Shown here: piece after piece, positions 22,230-32,885 of the stretch
Numbering within the stretch: position 1 is the stretch's first letter
Layout: each line of letters begins with the position of its first letter
NCBI GenBank assembly: GCA_026874595.1
Contig: CM049312.1
Coordinates: forward strand, 68,910,929-68,974,928
Direction of reading: 5' to 3'
DNA: 64,000 nt
From: Sipunculus nudus
Taxonomy: Eukaryota; Annelida; Sipuncula; Golfingiida; Sipunculidae
The notes under the pieces: model-generated
The model's input: only the letters and a program-made list of their open reading frames with translations
The model's database searches: none
Told to the model about the DNA's origin: nothing
Made by a program: the position numbers and the translations under genes

Positions 22230-23679
22230 GGTAATGATCTGATTGATAGCTTAACGAACAGATCCAATGTTATGATCACAATCTTGATAAAAATATTTTT
22301 GCTAAGAGTGTAGATCCAATAATACATTCACCATAAGTCTTGATTTTTTTATATTATCAAGAAATATACAACATAAACTATATATCTCCGGTTAAAGCAT
22401 CCTTTTAGAAAAAAGTGCTCCCTCTAGTCCTAGTAAATTTTCTGAAGATGTTATCCAATTTAAAAAGGTTGAGCAGCTCAGTGATTTTCTTTGTTAATTA
22501 TAAAGATCACAGAGGGTTTATGTGGATCACCAGATACTGAATACAGAATATGGTCGTCTCAAACCAGAAGTTAATTTTACTCACCCAATAAGACTTGCTA
22601 ATGCACAGTAGATATGTCATATATAAGATTTTAAAAAAATTCACATTGTTCGTAAATCCAAATTTTGTCATTGGAGGAGGGAGCAGACTTGCGGTATTAC
22701 AATGCACAGTGTAATAATCTTGCCTGTGTACTCCTCTTGCACGAGAATAGAAACTGCAGTGTGTATTACATACATAAGTTTATACCATAAGTGTGTAGTT
22801 GATCCACAAGTGCAAGCCATATATTCACAGGTTACATAAATAAAAATATATCATAATCCATAAACCACTGGAATTTTTTTTAAAGTAAAATCAGACAGAA
22901 AGAAAAACTGAGTGGCAAGTACTTTAAAGAACTTGCCACTGCTTGTGAATGCGACGGAACATGACATTGAGCACTTTGACGGAATAGGCATTCTTAACAC
23001 ACTGCCAGCTGTAGTGTTTTTTGGCAGTTCCATTAGCAAATCAAAACTTTGGGAATTTTTCTCGTAGCTCTGCGCTGCCTTTGATTTTACACTGGCTGCT
23101 AAAGCTGCAATGACTTTGATCCTGAGATAATTTTTTGGACCTGGGTATTGATGAGGATGTAACCCAAGTTTACATTCTTTCTTACTGCGCAGCAAGGTAT
23201 GCTTGACAAATGGACGTAATACTGATGGGAGGCATGTTTTGAATGCTGTACAGTAACAGGAGAAGGGTTGTCTGCCTGCCTATAAGTCCTTCGTATATTT
23301 TTTTTACTCCATTCGCTTTGTGCAGATCAACATATATTCCCGGTCAAGTCTGTGCTGGGTAACACTTATGCAGTAATACAAAACCTCGTACCATGGAGAG
23401 CAGCTTTAGTTGTGTTCACACTTGATAGCATTGCTTGACACTTACTCCATTTACAATATTGTAAATTTGCACGATATTCTTTTCTAAGTGTAGACACTTT
23501 TTCAATATTGTTGAATATTTTGGTACCTTTAAAATAGAATTGTCTTACAAATACTTGTAGGTATAGTAAATCAGCATGTAATGTTATCTGGTTTTTGTTT
23601 CCTCATTAGTTTTACACATTGCAACACTGGTGATTGTGCAAGTTCCATGAGGCAAGTGTAGCTTGTACTGTATATCTGT
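22230..23679. other. upstream flank of the minus-strand gene
   Basis: Would hold the promoter and any 5' UTR exon. A TATATA-type word lies near 22379-22385, about 150 bp upstream of the ATG, but in AT-rich DNA this is weak. A 114-codon minus frame at 22851-23195 has no motif I recognise and is not called. Confidence 0.35.
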
Positions 23680-23975
23680 AGTAATAAATCCATGAACCAA
23701 ACATCAGCTAGTGTTTTCACAATTCACAGTTTGAACTCCATGTACCAAATGTCAATTAAAGTATTTCTGTCATATTAAATCTTTGAACCAATGTCAGCTG
23801 CAACATTAAATCCATGAAACAAATGTTGGTTGTAGTTTTTATGCAGTATTTAATCCATAAATCGAATGTCAGCTGCAGTATTTCTTCAATATTAAATACA
23901 TGAACCAGCAGGCAGCCACATTATCCTGTTATAATAAATCCATATACTAAACATCAGCTGCGGTATTTCTGGGCA
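23680..23975. repeat. diverged tandem repeat, ~60-70 bp units
   Basis: About five diverged units of the form AATAAATCCATGAACCAAA, TGTCAGCTGCAGTATTTCT, at roughly 23685, 23745, 23805, 23845 and 23930. Confidence 0.7.
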
Positions 23976-24768
23976 TGATATACTGCTATTCCAGATCCAG
24001 TGAAATCCTCTACAACAGAAGACAACTTGCTTTAACAGCAAGACCAGCAGTATGTGATCTAGTTCATGTTGGCCCCTTATTGATCTGCCAGTGTCACCCT
24101 CCTTGAGCGCAAAGCTGCGGATGCACACGACGGCAGGCCTTCCTATAAGACACTTTTCCAGCAAACAGCCATGAGTAACAAGGAATTACAGTGTGGCATG
24201 TGCCTGCAGCCAGAGAGTGATTTCTATTTTGGAAAGGTTATATAATAGTTTGGTCGTCCAGTCTGCATGGGTGTTATGAGGCCTGTTCTGATGGCAGCAC
24301 AGGTGGTGTGGACCGTAGTTAGTCGAGGCTGTATAATCAATAGGGTCTACAATGTCCCCCGAGGAGGGTTTTGGCTGTGTTTTGCGGGTTCCCTGTAGAT
24401 TTGCTCCAAAACATGATAATCATATCAATACAGATGCCTGTTCAGTTTGATGCCAGCTAATCTACTGTTACATCAAAGAAGCACTGGATGCAAAACATGT
24501 AGGGCCCTTGATCTGACGGTCACTCAAGCTTCACTATTGATTTGTGTGTTCGTATGCAACAAATAATGTTGACCACTTTCTGAAAAAGAAAAAAAATTAT
24601 AACTATTATAAATCAACTTTTTACATTTTAGGTCAAAGCATGCTTTATTCATTGATATTCATATGATCATTTTTAATAAATGTGGCACATTAAGAAACTA
24701 AAGAAACTTGCAAGATGACAAAAAGCATTCACATTACCAATTTTCTTGCAAAAATCACATATTTAAGC
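23976..24768. other. unique DNA, no gene seen
   Basis: Moderately GC-rich to about 24420, then AT-rich. A 90-codon minus frame at 23892-24164 overlaps the tandem repeat and lacks protein features. Confidence 0.4.
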
Positions 24769-24818
24769 CAGCTATTCACTTATGATTTCTGAAGAATTTA
24801 AATGATACAGGCTTATGC

Positions 24819-25044
24819 CAAAAACACACGTGTGCGACATGCGCACGGCTCCTGACAAATTCAAAACACACTGAATGCAGCTACCACGCACATGCCACGC
24901 GTCAGATTGGATAATATCAAAAAAGCTCCTGTTGTGTATTTAGTTGTGACAATTAGTTGGGGTCTATAAAGTGATGTCATTGTTTTGAATTCCCACGCAG
25001 CAAGCACGATAGCTGACGCTTTACACATGCGTTAGTGTGTTTTG
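24819..25044. mobile_element. MITE-like inverted-repeat element
   Basis: Left end CAAAAACACACGTGTGCGAC and reverse complement of right end CAAAACACACTAACGCATGT share CAAAA(A)CACAC and a following GC-rich CATG segment. No target duplication was found. It lies inside R1 copy A, which is otherwise shorter. Confidence 0.5.
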
Positions 25045-25420
25045 TCATTGATAAATAGTGTGGAGCCACTTTTCCAGATTTGACGTGTAACGCTTTACTC
25101 TTTGTACATATTAATGAACTGAAGGGATAATTCCTGTAAGAAAGATTCTTGTAACACCTCTGTGACAAATGTATGCATGAGCTTGTTTATCTATACAGGG
25201 CTCAAAATAAACTTTTGGAAGTAGTAACATCTACCTGTTACTTGCCCTACATGAATTTTTACTGGGCCTACAAATATTATTGATTGAACTCAAGAACACA
25301 AAGATCCTTTTTCAGGCATTGGGTAAAAGTGTATGTTGGACTCACTTGCCCTCGGGCAAGTAGGAGGTGACTTCTGCTTGCTCTACCACTATTTTCTGGA
25401 ACTTTCACTTGCCCTGGGCA

Positions 25421-26274
25421 TAGTGTTGGGACGATATGCATTTTTTTTATCATGATAATTATTCAAATTTAATCGCGATATACCGTGATATCGCGATATT
25501 TTTAATTATATATAATGGCATAAATAAGCCATCAATAATGATATTTATAACAACCACCTTTAAAGTCTTGACTTTATACAAAGGGTTAAGTATTAATGTC
25601 ATTTATACCTATTGTGCCAGTACCACAGAATGACTCATTACGTGATGTAAGTTGCATGAAGGTCCTGCAGGTGTGCAAGCTTGAGGCGCGGGAAGTCCTG
25701 CCCCCATCGTCGAATCACGCTTGTCAGAACTTTCCATCAGTTTCCTATAGCTACATAAAAGCCGGAGAATCCCGGCGAATTTTCGGAGAGCATGTTATAC
25801 CAATCATGGCTAAATATACCATCCCAATTTTATATGGCAAAATATGCAACCTCTATGGAATGTTAGATTCAGTTGTGAAACTTTTATGTTGACATTTTCG
25901 TTCTGTGCAATAAAAGCGGAAATATGTGTATTTATAGCTCTTTCATTATAATGTTATTTTTCTTCTGTAATTCTCAAGTTTATGTCCTCTCTGATTCATC
26001 CTGCCAGTGCTACTTCCGGACATTTCTGACTAATCCCGGTGTCTGTAAACACACGGTTCCCCCGCACACGTGTATTCAAATACATGTGGTTTATAAAAAT
26101 AAATGTAATTCTTTGAAATAAATTTATTTTGAACCTCAAGGGCTTGCTTGTGAACCAAAATCGTGAACAAAAATTAATATCGTGGTATCGCGATAATAGG
26201 AAAGTTGACGGTATGATAACCGTAGCTGTCAGATATCGTGATAATACTGTATACCGGTAACCGTCCCAACCCTA
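25421..26274. mobile_element. non-autonomous hAT-type element, 854 bp, perfect 8-bp TSD
   Basis: The left end TAGTGTTGGGACGATATG and the reverse complement of the right end TAGGGTTGGGACGGTTACC form terminal inverted repeats. CCTGGGCA is present exactly at both flanks (25413-25420 and 26275-26282), the 8-bp target duplication expected of the hAT superfamily. The subterminal regions are rich in CGATATCGCGATA-type palindromic words. No transposase frame is present. A second copy, 58096-61018, is colinear throughout but split by an insertion. Confidence 0.9.
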
Positions 26275-26555
26275 CCTGGGCAAGCAGATAACTGTTTATG
26301 TCAAGCCTTATGTCATAACCTAAGGTGGTAATAGTTGCATGTATGAAAGTTGATAGGACTAGTTGCAAAACACCTAAAGATGCAAAACTTTGTTTTGTGT
26401 GACTTGACACCAGGTATCCTAGTTGATTGTGTTTGATTATCTTGGCTGGACCCCACATTCTAAACAAGTGGATATAAACAACACGCACAGTCTGAATAAG
26501 GTGGGATCCATGTTTTCTGGCCTATCTTTTTAAAAGGTTCAAGGGATTAACTTCT

Positions 26556-27130
26556 GTGTATAGTTGCCAGATATTGGAATAAATGTAAATCAGCTTTATA
26601 TGTGTGCGACCAAACTGCTTGCATACTCAAGCCAGTCTACCCCTGTTTCCATACATACATACATACATATCTATATCTATATATATATACATACATGTAT
26701 AAATTAATATAAGAAAATGGGTGGATGGTTACAGATCATTGTAAAATCTGCCTTACATAATAATGATAAAATTGAATATTGCCTGCCTTTTGTTTTGCCA
26801 CTGACAACTGTTAAAAATTATTAAAAAGTAAAGGTAAAACTGAAGCACATCAGGGTTTCTGATATGTCAGTGTAAATAATCAATCAAAAGTGTACAAACA
26901 ATCAAACAAAAAATCTTCTTCTTCAATAAAATTATATATGAATTGAATTGAAATGTAATTGATGGTAAATTTGCATGAATTAGGAATAAAACTGAATTGA
27001 TTTTAACTGGAATCTCCATTCTCAGGTGAATTTAGTTGATTCAAATTGATAAACGATTGTTCAAGCTCTGACAGTTTCCTGCATGAGTACTAGCTGGTAT
27101 ATTGCTCAGGATATAATCCTGCCTTAAGCC
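26556..27130. other. microsatellite (CATA)n/(TATC)n and unique DNA
   Basis: A (CATA)n run followed by TATATC/TATATA words lies at about 26650-26695; degenerate GAATTG words at 26935-27050. No gene. Confidence 0.6.
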
Positions 27131-27593
27131 TGCGCCCACTGGGGATTTTTCTGCAATTTTTGTCTGAGACCAGTCTCAGACTGTAGACTGCATGTGACTG
27201 ACAATCAGTAATCAGTTGCAGGCAGTTTGCTATCTTCTGCGACTGCTTGCTACTGGTGACGAAAAGCTGCAGACTCAAGATCACAGAGTTTCATGGGTTT
27301 ATTTCGGAGATGATAAACTCGACAGGATGGTGTCTAAACAGGTAGGACTCGTCACTGACTCAGTCACCTGATCAAACCTCCCGCCACCAATTGGATGATA
27401 TTTAGTCACAAATTGCATTGCAAGGAAGAGCAGATTGCTGCAAGAGTCGCAAAGGATCACAAGTGAATCGCAAGTTTTATCTGAAACCTTGTGATTGTCT
27501 GCAACTGCTTGTAGGAAGTCATGTTGCAATTATAGTTAATTGTTTTTCTAGTTGCATTGCATTGTGTCTAAGCCAAATCTCCAGTGGGCGACA
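27131..27593. mobile_element. MITE with CGCCCACTGG terminal inverted repeats
   Basis: Left end TGCGCCCACTGGGGATTT and reverse complement of right end TGTCGCCCACTGGAGATTT match over about 18 bp. Interior arms repeat TGCAACTGCTTG / TGCGACTGCTTG and CAGTTGCAGGCAG words in both orientations, so much of the element can fold back. No coding capacity. Confidence 0.75.
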
Positions 27594-27610
27594 GAATTAG
27601 TTTATTTTGC

Positions 27611-27865
27611 AGATAATTTTAGCCAGTGTCTGTGGTCTAAGGGAGGTCATGAGTTCAAATCTCACCATAGGAGAGGTCAACCCTCACCTATGGTTAATGT
27701 GCTGCAGGCTTAATGGGAAGGCTCTGCCCTGCAGTTGCGTATCACTCACAAAGGAATCTGTCTTTATGGGTCTCTTTGTGTTATGACACAGCAATGAGGT
27801 GGATTGAACACCGAAGACCCACAGGTGCGGTAGACACCAGGCCTTAGTGGCCCCAGGATGCAAAT
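27611..27865 (+). mobile_element. tRNA-derived SINE, copy 1
   Basis: The head carries an A-box-like GCCAGTGTCTGTGG and a B-box-like GAGTTCAAATCTC (27650). The body is colinear with the minus-strand copy at 41217-41528: CTGCAGGCTTAATGG, ACTCACAAA, TATGAC.CAG.AATG and CAGGTGC.GTAG.CACC occur in the same order. I find no third copy in the window. Too diverged in the head to be a working tRNA gene. Confidence 0.75.
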
Positions 27866-29036
27866 AACATATGATAGGAAGCGAATGCTAAGGACTTAAT
27901 TGTCACAATATAGTCCCAGACTGAAAAGCTACTTTATCACACATACTGTGCATCTTTTCTTTTCGCATGCTCACTAATGTAATGTGACGAATGTCTTGCT
28001 GACAAAGGATTCCAACTGGTCTGATTTGAATAGAATTGGAATTTTTTTCTGAACTCACTGAATTGAATTGGAATTGAATAGGAATCTTATAAATCTGAAT
28101 TGACCACATGTCTGCATGCAATATTATAACAATTTGGTGACTTAGTTAACCATGTCAGTCATAAGATAATGAACAGGAGCATGCATATATAATGATTATA
28201 TACATATATAAATCTCATATATACATACGTTCAGGTTAAATTTTAAAATTCCTTGATTTATATCTTATACAATCAAAACGGTGATACATATTTTGAATAT
28301 TAATCACCTAAGCATATACTCTATGCTTTCTGCACCTGACCATGTAAGGGTATGGTTACCCATATCACGACCAATAATTAATCATGATCAAGTTACATTG
28401 ATAATACCAGAGCCAGACAAAATTCTCCGAGAATCAAGATGGAATACCTCACAACAGTTGAATAAGAATTTACTGTGCATAATGAAGGACTTAATATAGG
28501 CATGCAGTCTTGCATTCTGGGAAATGATATCAGATTGTCATGATTTGGAATGAGATCGCAGTAACCCATATTGTATTCATCTGAGAGGCAAACAGAAAGA
28601 AAATATTATGAGACAAGCTGATTACTAGCAAAACCTGGAAGTTGGTTTCTAGGATAATTTAATAAGGTGGACCAATTCTATTACTCGTGATCAGGCAAAT
28701 AGATTTTTGAACCAATCTGCATGGAAGTATTTCAGGATAATGTTTTATACTAAGTAATCTAAATGTCACGCAGTTTGTGCCCTTTGGGGTTTCTTTTAAT
28801 TTGAAAACAACATCCATCCGCTGCTGATGGACTCTCTGAAGATAATATTAAAGTCGACGATAAAGTCTAAGCTTTTATACCTAATGAATTACGGTTGTTT
28901 ATGAGGCAGGGGCGTTGGACATACTTGTTCATACTTGCAGTATTTTATTACCTCTAGCCCAGTGAATTATGAGGGGCCTTCAGATCAATCCAGATTTTGA
29001 TTCTTTACCTTCGATTTAATTCCCTTTTCAATTATT
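27866..29036. other. unique DNA, no gene seen
   Basis: Degenerate GAATTGGAATTG words at 28030-28090; otherwise nothing recognised. Confidence 0.45.
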
Positions 29037-29250
29037 GTCCCCCGCTTCCGCAGTTCAGGGGACATTGATATGGGTTTGACTGTTTGTCTGTCTGCCTGCA
29101 TGTCTGTCTCTCTGTCTGTCCATTTGTCAGGTTTTTGTTTCCGCATGATAAATTTTAAAATATTATCAAATTTCATTTAAATTTGGGTAACTGATTGCTC
29201 TCATGCATACCTTGGTTGAAATGGGATTGGTTTTGGAGTGTCTGTCTGAA
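29037..29250 (+). mobile_element. tandem-core element family F2, single-unit copy
   Basis: Opens with GTCCCCCGCTTCCGCAG...GGGGACA, the same fold-back as 782-805, followed by a CTGT tract and one core unit ending in TTTTGGAGTGTCTGTCTG. Confidence 0.75.
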
Positions 29251-29839
29251 AATTTATTACCACCGGCTCCAAAACAAAACCTTATGTTCCTAATTCACAA
29301 CAAATATTATGACATTCCAAGACATCTTCAGGGGACAATAAAAACTTAAACACAGTAATAATGAGAAGAATAATAATAGCAAAAACAAATATCTCCACCT
29401 ATGGATAACCCTTAGAATAAAGAAGTATTTAGCATATGAATTATTAAATATTATTTTGCATTTTCTTTGCAATATTTTAGCCCTGAAATAATTGATAAGA
29501 ATTTTTTTCTATATGACTGTGATGCATTTATGCATTGTCCATTTCTATTTATGGTTTGTTGATGGATAAAATATTAGCATTTCAGGCATGCTGCATGTCA
29601 AAATACATTGATCTTTAGCAGAAACAGTTGATTAATTCTAGGATTGAGTTTATTAATATTAATGCCAGCTGCAACAAATATGATGATAATGGTTCTGACA
29701 AGGTGCAGTAAAAAGTGCGTGGAGAATTAGAATTTATATGAAGATCTGCATCTTTGAGTGATTGACAGAGCTTATACACTCAGAGCACAAAGGGGAAACA
29801 GAACCATTATCTTAGGAATGTGATGACTTGAATAGTATT
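29251..29839. other. unique DNA, no gene seen
   Basis: AT-rich, no repeat recognised. Confidence 0.4.
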
Positions 29840-30440
29840 AAATAAAGAGCTATATCAGTTTTACACGCAGGCAGAATAACGAAGCAGACAGATATGATGG
29901 AGCCCCGTCTTCATTCACTGTCTGTGCTCGCTAGGATTATTCCTCTATGAACAAGGTTATGCCTGTCCCATAAGAAATTGTCAATTTTCTTGCGATCCTC
30001 CATGAAGCACTGTCAGCCAATTATTCTTTCAGAGGTAATAACTTAGTGCAGTTGCTTCATTCTGTGTGCAGCGCTGGACAAGTCTCAATCAGTTTGTGCA
30101 GACGCTGGCCTGCTGGGGGCCTGAGCTTTACCTTGCTCTCATCTTGGGGGGGGGGGGGGGGAGGGATGTCACTCATTTCGGCTTCCCGGGTCACCATAAG
30201 GATGTAGAGATACTTAATGCATGTCAGGCAAGACCCCAGGGCCTCAGACTATAACAGAATGGCCGAGACCCATAGACAGGGCTGGGTGGCCATGATTTCA
30301 TTATTAGCGGCAGCATATTTCTTCATTTCGACCTGCTACCTGCGCCAGGGAAGACATTCGAGCCAAATTGTGCCAGTCCTTGTGTCACTCTGCTGTGGCC
30401 ACCGTCTAATTGAATTTCCGCATTAAAAAGCTGATGAAGT
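29840..30440. other. candidate conserved non-coding island with a 16-base poly-G
   Basis: Distinctly less AT-rich and non-repetitive, with CAATTATTC, TCTAATTGAATT and GCATTAAAAAGC words. A G run at 30146-30161 splits it. Short frames at 30066-30592 are inconsistent with each other and unsupported. Regulatory character is a guess from composition. Confidence 0.25.
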
Positions 30441-32006
30441 CTTAATATAGCTTCATATAATGTGTGCTCTGTCTGTCTTCTTGTCAGTGTACCTCTAGAG
30501 TGAAATGTCAAAAGTGATGGGGAAACCTTTAATAGGCCCTTCTTGAGATACCGCGGTCTGTTACTTATATTACCTGGGGCCCACCAGTTCAATCAAAAGA
30601 TCTACCGAATTCTGATTTTACATGACATAAAAATGTGATGTACGTAGCAATAGCAAACGGTAAACCATACATTACTGATTTTAGAGAAATGGTAGAAATC
30701 TTAAAACCCGACAAATAATGTTTTGAAGTGGATAAGTTCATCATGAAATGATAAGGTATTATATTTTATAGGAGAGACCTTGATTTTACCCGATTCCAGG
30801 CAAAGCTGTTTTTATTCACTAAATTGTAATGGAGGAATTAAGAGGATTCAAGCTTTTAGAAATTTTGTTCAGACACTAAAATGTGATCTATTCCACTAAG
30901 GGGTGCCTTTTTCTTTTTTTAGATATTTTTTATGATGTCATTTAATATTGAAAAATGACTTGTCAGGGATTGAATCTGATACTCAATCAATTAAGCCCAA
31001 AGGGAAAAATTAATTGTTCTACAGACTTGGAGGGAGGGGGGAAAATATGGTGGGAGGGGTGCCTTTTTATCTTTACCCGTCAAGCATTATGTGGAATTCT
31101 GCCAGCCTGCGAAGAAAATACAATATTTTGCTTTCATTCTTGAAATGGTATATATGATCTACACAAAATGTAGTCTATTTCCCACACCTTTAAGAATTCT
31201 TTTAGGAAATTTATGATATTTATATATGGCACAAATTAGCAGTACATTACCAAGGACCTGTTCTTCACTTGCAAAAAAAATATAATTTATCATTGAAAAC
31301 TTTTTAGTAGAACAATAAAATTTTTTGTATGGCCTAGTCCAGTAATCTCAACCTGTCATTAAGACAGAGATATTCTTGGTTGTTCCATTGTGTTTTTCAA
31401 AATTTTGCCTCAAAGGTTAATTGAAAACGCAGGACTTTCTATGCCAAAACCATATCAGCTATATATATACCTCTTTTGTGTATCAGGAGTCAAACTTTAT
31501 ATATTCCCTGTTCTTGTACTTGTTGGGACAGATCTATGTGACTTGGGCAGGGTTTTTCTGGGCCAGGCTTTTACCTGTATACACTGGCACTATTTTAGAC
31601 CCTTTACACAATTTCCCAGTTAATTTTACTTTCCTCAGGGTTATGGGGAGATATAGACACACTTGGCATCATTTGTAATGCTTCAAGACACAAACCTAGC
31701 ATCGTGAGGAGTTGTGTCACAACTTTTTAGTGCCACAGTCAGTGTAAATATAAATTATATGGTGGCTGTGGGTGCATTGTCCATACTGATCAGATAGTTT
31801 TTGTTGTTGTTTTGGCTGCATCTGTGACACTGTGGCTAGACAGCAGTTTTAAATCAGCCACAATCTGATAGACTGGCTCTTCTGTCAAACTGGTTCCCAG
31901 AGGGCGGTCAGCAGTGTCTGCCTGCCTGTCTGCCCTATTTGTAAGCTTCAACACTGTGATGTGGTCACATGACACTGGGGAGGGGGGAGGGAGAGGAGGA
32001 GGTAAA
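30441..32006. other. unique DNA, no gene seen
   Basis: AT-rich with an AGGGGGG-rich purine tract just before 32000. Overlapping short frames near 31390-31680 show no protein motif. Confidence 0.4.
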
Positions 32007-32150
32007 TGTAATTGTACACTTAAAAGTGTTCCTACTGGCCTTGCTCGTGAAGCTTGCTTTATTAGGGATGTGGTAGAATGTCTGACTTGTGTGTCACAGG
32101 TTATGGGATGGAATCCACATTCAGTCCTGTTTTTAATTTCACCTGTTACA
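32007..32150 (+). repeat. 5' LTR of the TRIM-like element
   Basis: Starts TGTAATTG and ends CCTGTTACA. Shares TTCCTACTGGCC, GTGAAGCTT, TTTATTAG, GTAGAAT.TCTGAC and CCTGTTTTTA with the 3' LTR in the same order. Confidence 0.8.
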
Positions 32151-32152
32151 TA

Positions 32153-32169
32153 TGGTGGCAGCGGTGGGA
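32153..32169 (+). promoter_or_regulatory. primer-binding site complementary to tRNA-Leu 3' end
   Basis: TGGTGGCAGCGGTGGGA is the exact complement of a eukaryotic tRNA-Leu 3' end (TCCCACCGCTGCCA plus CCA). It begins two bases after the CA of the 5' LTR, the expected position for a minus-strand priming site. Confidence 0.85.
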
Positions 32170-32274
32170 ACTGGGGAGTTGGGTGTCATGGCATATTGCT
32201 CAACCCAGTTCACTTGTGTGGCCCTCTGGATAGATTCCCTCATTTTTGGGACAGAAGCATTCCAGGAGAGGGAG

Positions 32275-32421
32275 TGAATCTAACTGGACACACAAAAGCA
32301 TTCCTACTGGCCCTTGCTAGTGAAGCTTTTTTTATTAGCAACTTTGTAGAATTTCTGACATGTGTGTCATAGGTTAAGGGTAGAACCCACATTTGGCCCT
32401 GTTTTTATTTTGAACGTTACA
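32275..32421 (+). repeat. 3' LTR of the TRIM-like element
   Basis: Starts TGAATCTA immediately after the polypurine tract and ends AACGTTACA. Colinear with 32007-32150. Confidence 0.8.
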
Positions 32422-32429
32422 TTTATATT

Positions 32430-32780
32430 TATATTATTTTTTATGAAGGAAGAATGAGAATACCAATTCTTCCTGGGGGGGGGGGGGGGGGGGGCAGGGG
32501 AATGAGAAATCCAATTCTTCCTGGGGAAAAAAATTAGAATCAATCTATAAAACCTGGATTCTAATTTTTCCTGGAGTAATGAGAATTCTGGGTTTTTTTC
32601 CTGGAACAAACAGGAATTCTCATTTTTCCCAGAACCAAATTAATTGTTAAATAAAATTCTTTTATATAGATTTTTGTGGAAGGTTCATAAAATAAAAATA
32701 AACACCTAAACATCACATTTTAACACTGTTTGTAGCATCAGTAATAACCTTTCCTGACCTTTTAAATAGAATAATTTTAT
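32430..32780. repeat. palindrome-rich dispersed repeat R2, copy 1
   Basis: Alternating-orientation words GGAAAAATGAGAATTC and GAATTCTCATTTTTCC, including a 20-base G run at 32475-32494, followed by a unique tail. The tail (AAAATAAAAATAAACA, TAACACTGTTTGTAGCATCA, CCTGACCTTTTAAA) is colinear with 45140-45250, so array and tail travel together. Confidence 0.7.
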
Positions 32781-32801
32781 TTTAATCTGTGCTAGAACAT
32801 G

Positions 32802-32885
32802 TACTGTGGTTGTCTTCTTTTTGCGGTGGTTTCAAATTCGAGATATTCGCCATCGCTCTCTGACCGCGAAATCGAAACCACGCAG
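32802..32885. mobile_element. fragment of the CGCGAA-type MITE
   Basis: TACTGTGGTTGTCTTCTTTT then GCGGTGG and GATATTCGCCA match one end of the 11788-12224 element. It ends with CGCGAAATCGAAACCACGC, which could be the opposing end of a heavily deleted copy. Confidence 0.6.

Larger units (their letters stand above)
24769..26555 (+). repeat. dispersed repeat R1, copy A, split by nested insertions
   Basis: Pieces colinear with R1 copies at 42052-42480 and 48137-48575: CCAGCTATTCAC (24769), ATTAATGAACT...AATTCCTGT (about 25110-25138), ATGAGCTTGTTTATCTATA (about 25177), then after the insertions TAACCTAAGGTGGTA (26317), GTTGCAAAACACCT (26361) and a final TTTTCTGGCCTATCTTTTTA (about 26512). A MITE-like element (24819-25044) and a hAT element (25421-26274) interrupt it. 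Confidence 0.6.
32007..32421 (+). mobile_element. miniature LTR retrotransposon (TRIM-like), tRNA-Leu PBS
   Basis: A complete non-coding LTR element in 415 bp: 5' LTR 32007-32150 (TG...CA), a primer-binding site at 32153-32169, a 105-base internal segment without coding capacity, a polypurine tract AGGAGAGGGAG at 32264-32274, and a 3' LTR 32275-32421 (TG...CA) directly after it. By eye the LTRs are about 80% identical over their last 120 bp, so the insertion is old. The flanks show no convincing 5-bp target duplication. It must have been mobilised in trans by a full-length element not present here. Confidence 0.82.

Noticed and set aside
22379-22385. TATA box for the minus-strand gene
   Set aside because: TATATA words are everywhere in this window; no initiator or transcript evidence.
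22851-23195. 114-codon minus-strand frame upstream of the PP1-docking candidate
   Set aside because: No recognised motif, no continuity with the downstream gene (an in-frame stop precedes its ATG) and no defensible splice sites.
27640-27670. tRNA gene suggested by the B-box-like GAGTTCAAATCTC
   Set aside because: No cloverleaf can be completed around it, and the body that follows is shared with a second dispersed copy, so it is a SINE head.
31914-32372. 152-codon plus-strand frame
   Set aside because: It runs from a purine tract through the 5' LTR, primer site and 3' LTR of the TRIM-like element and has no protein motif.
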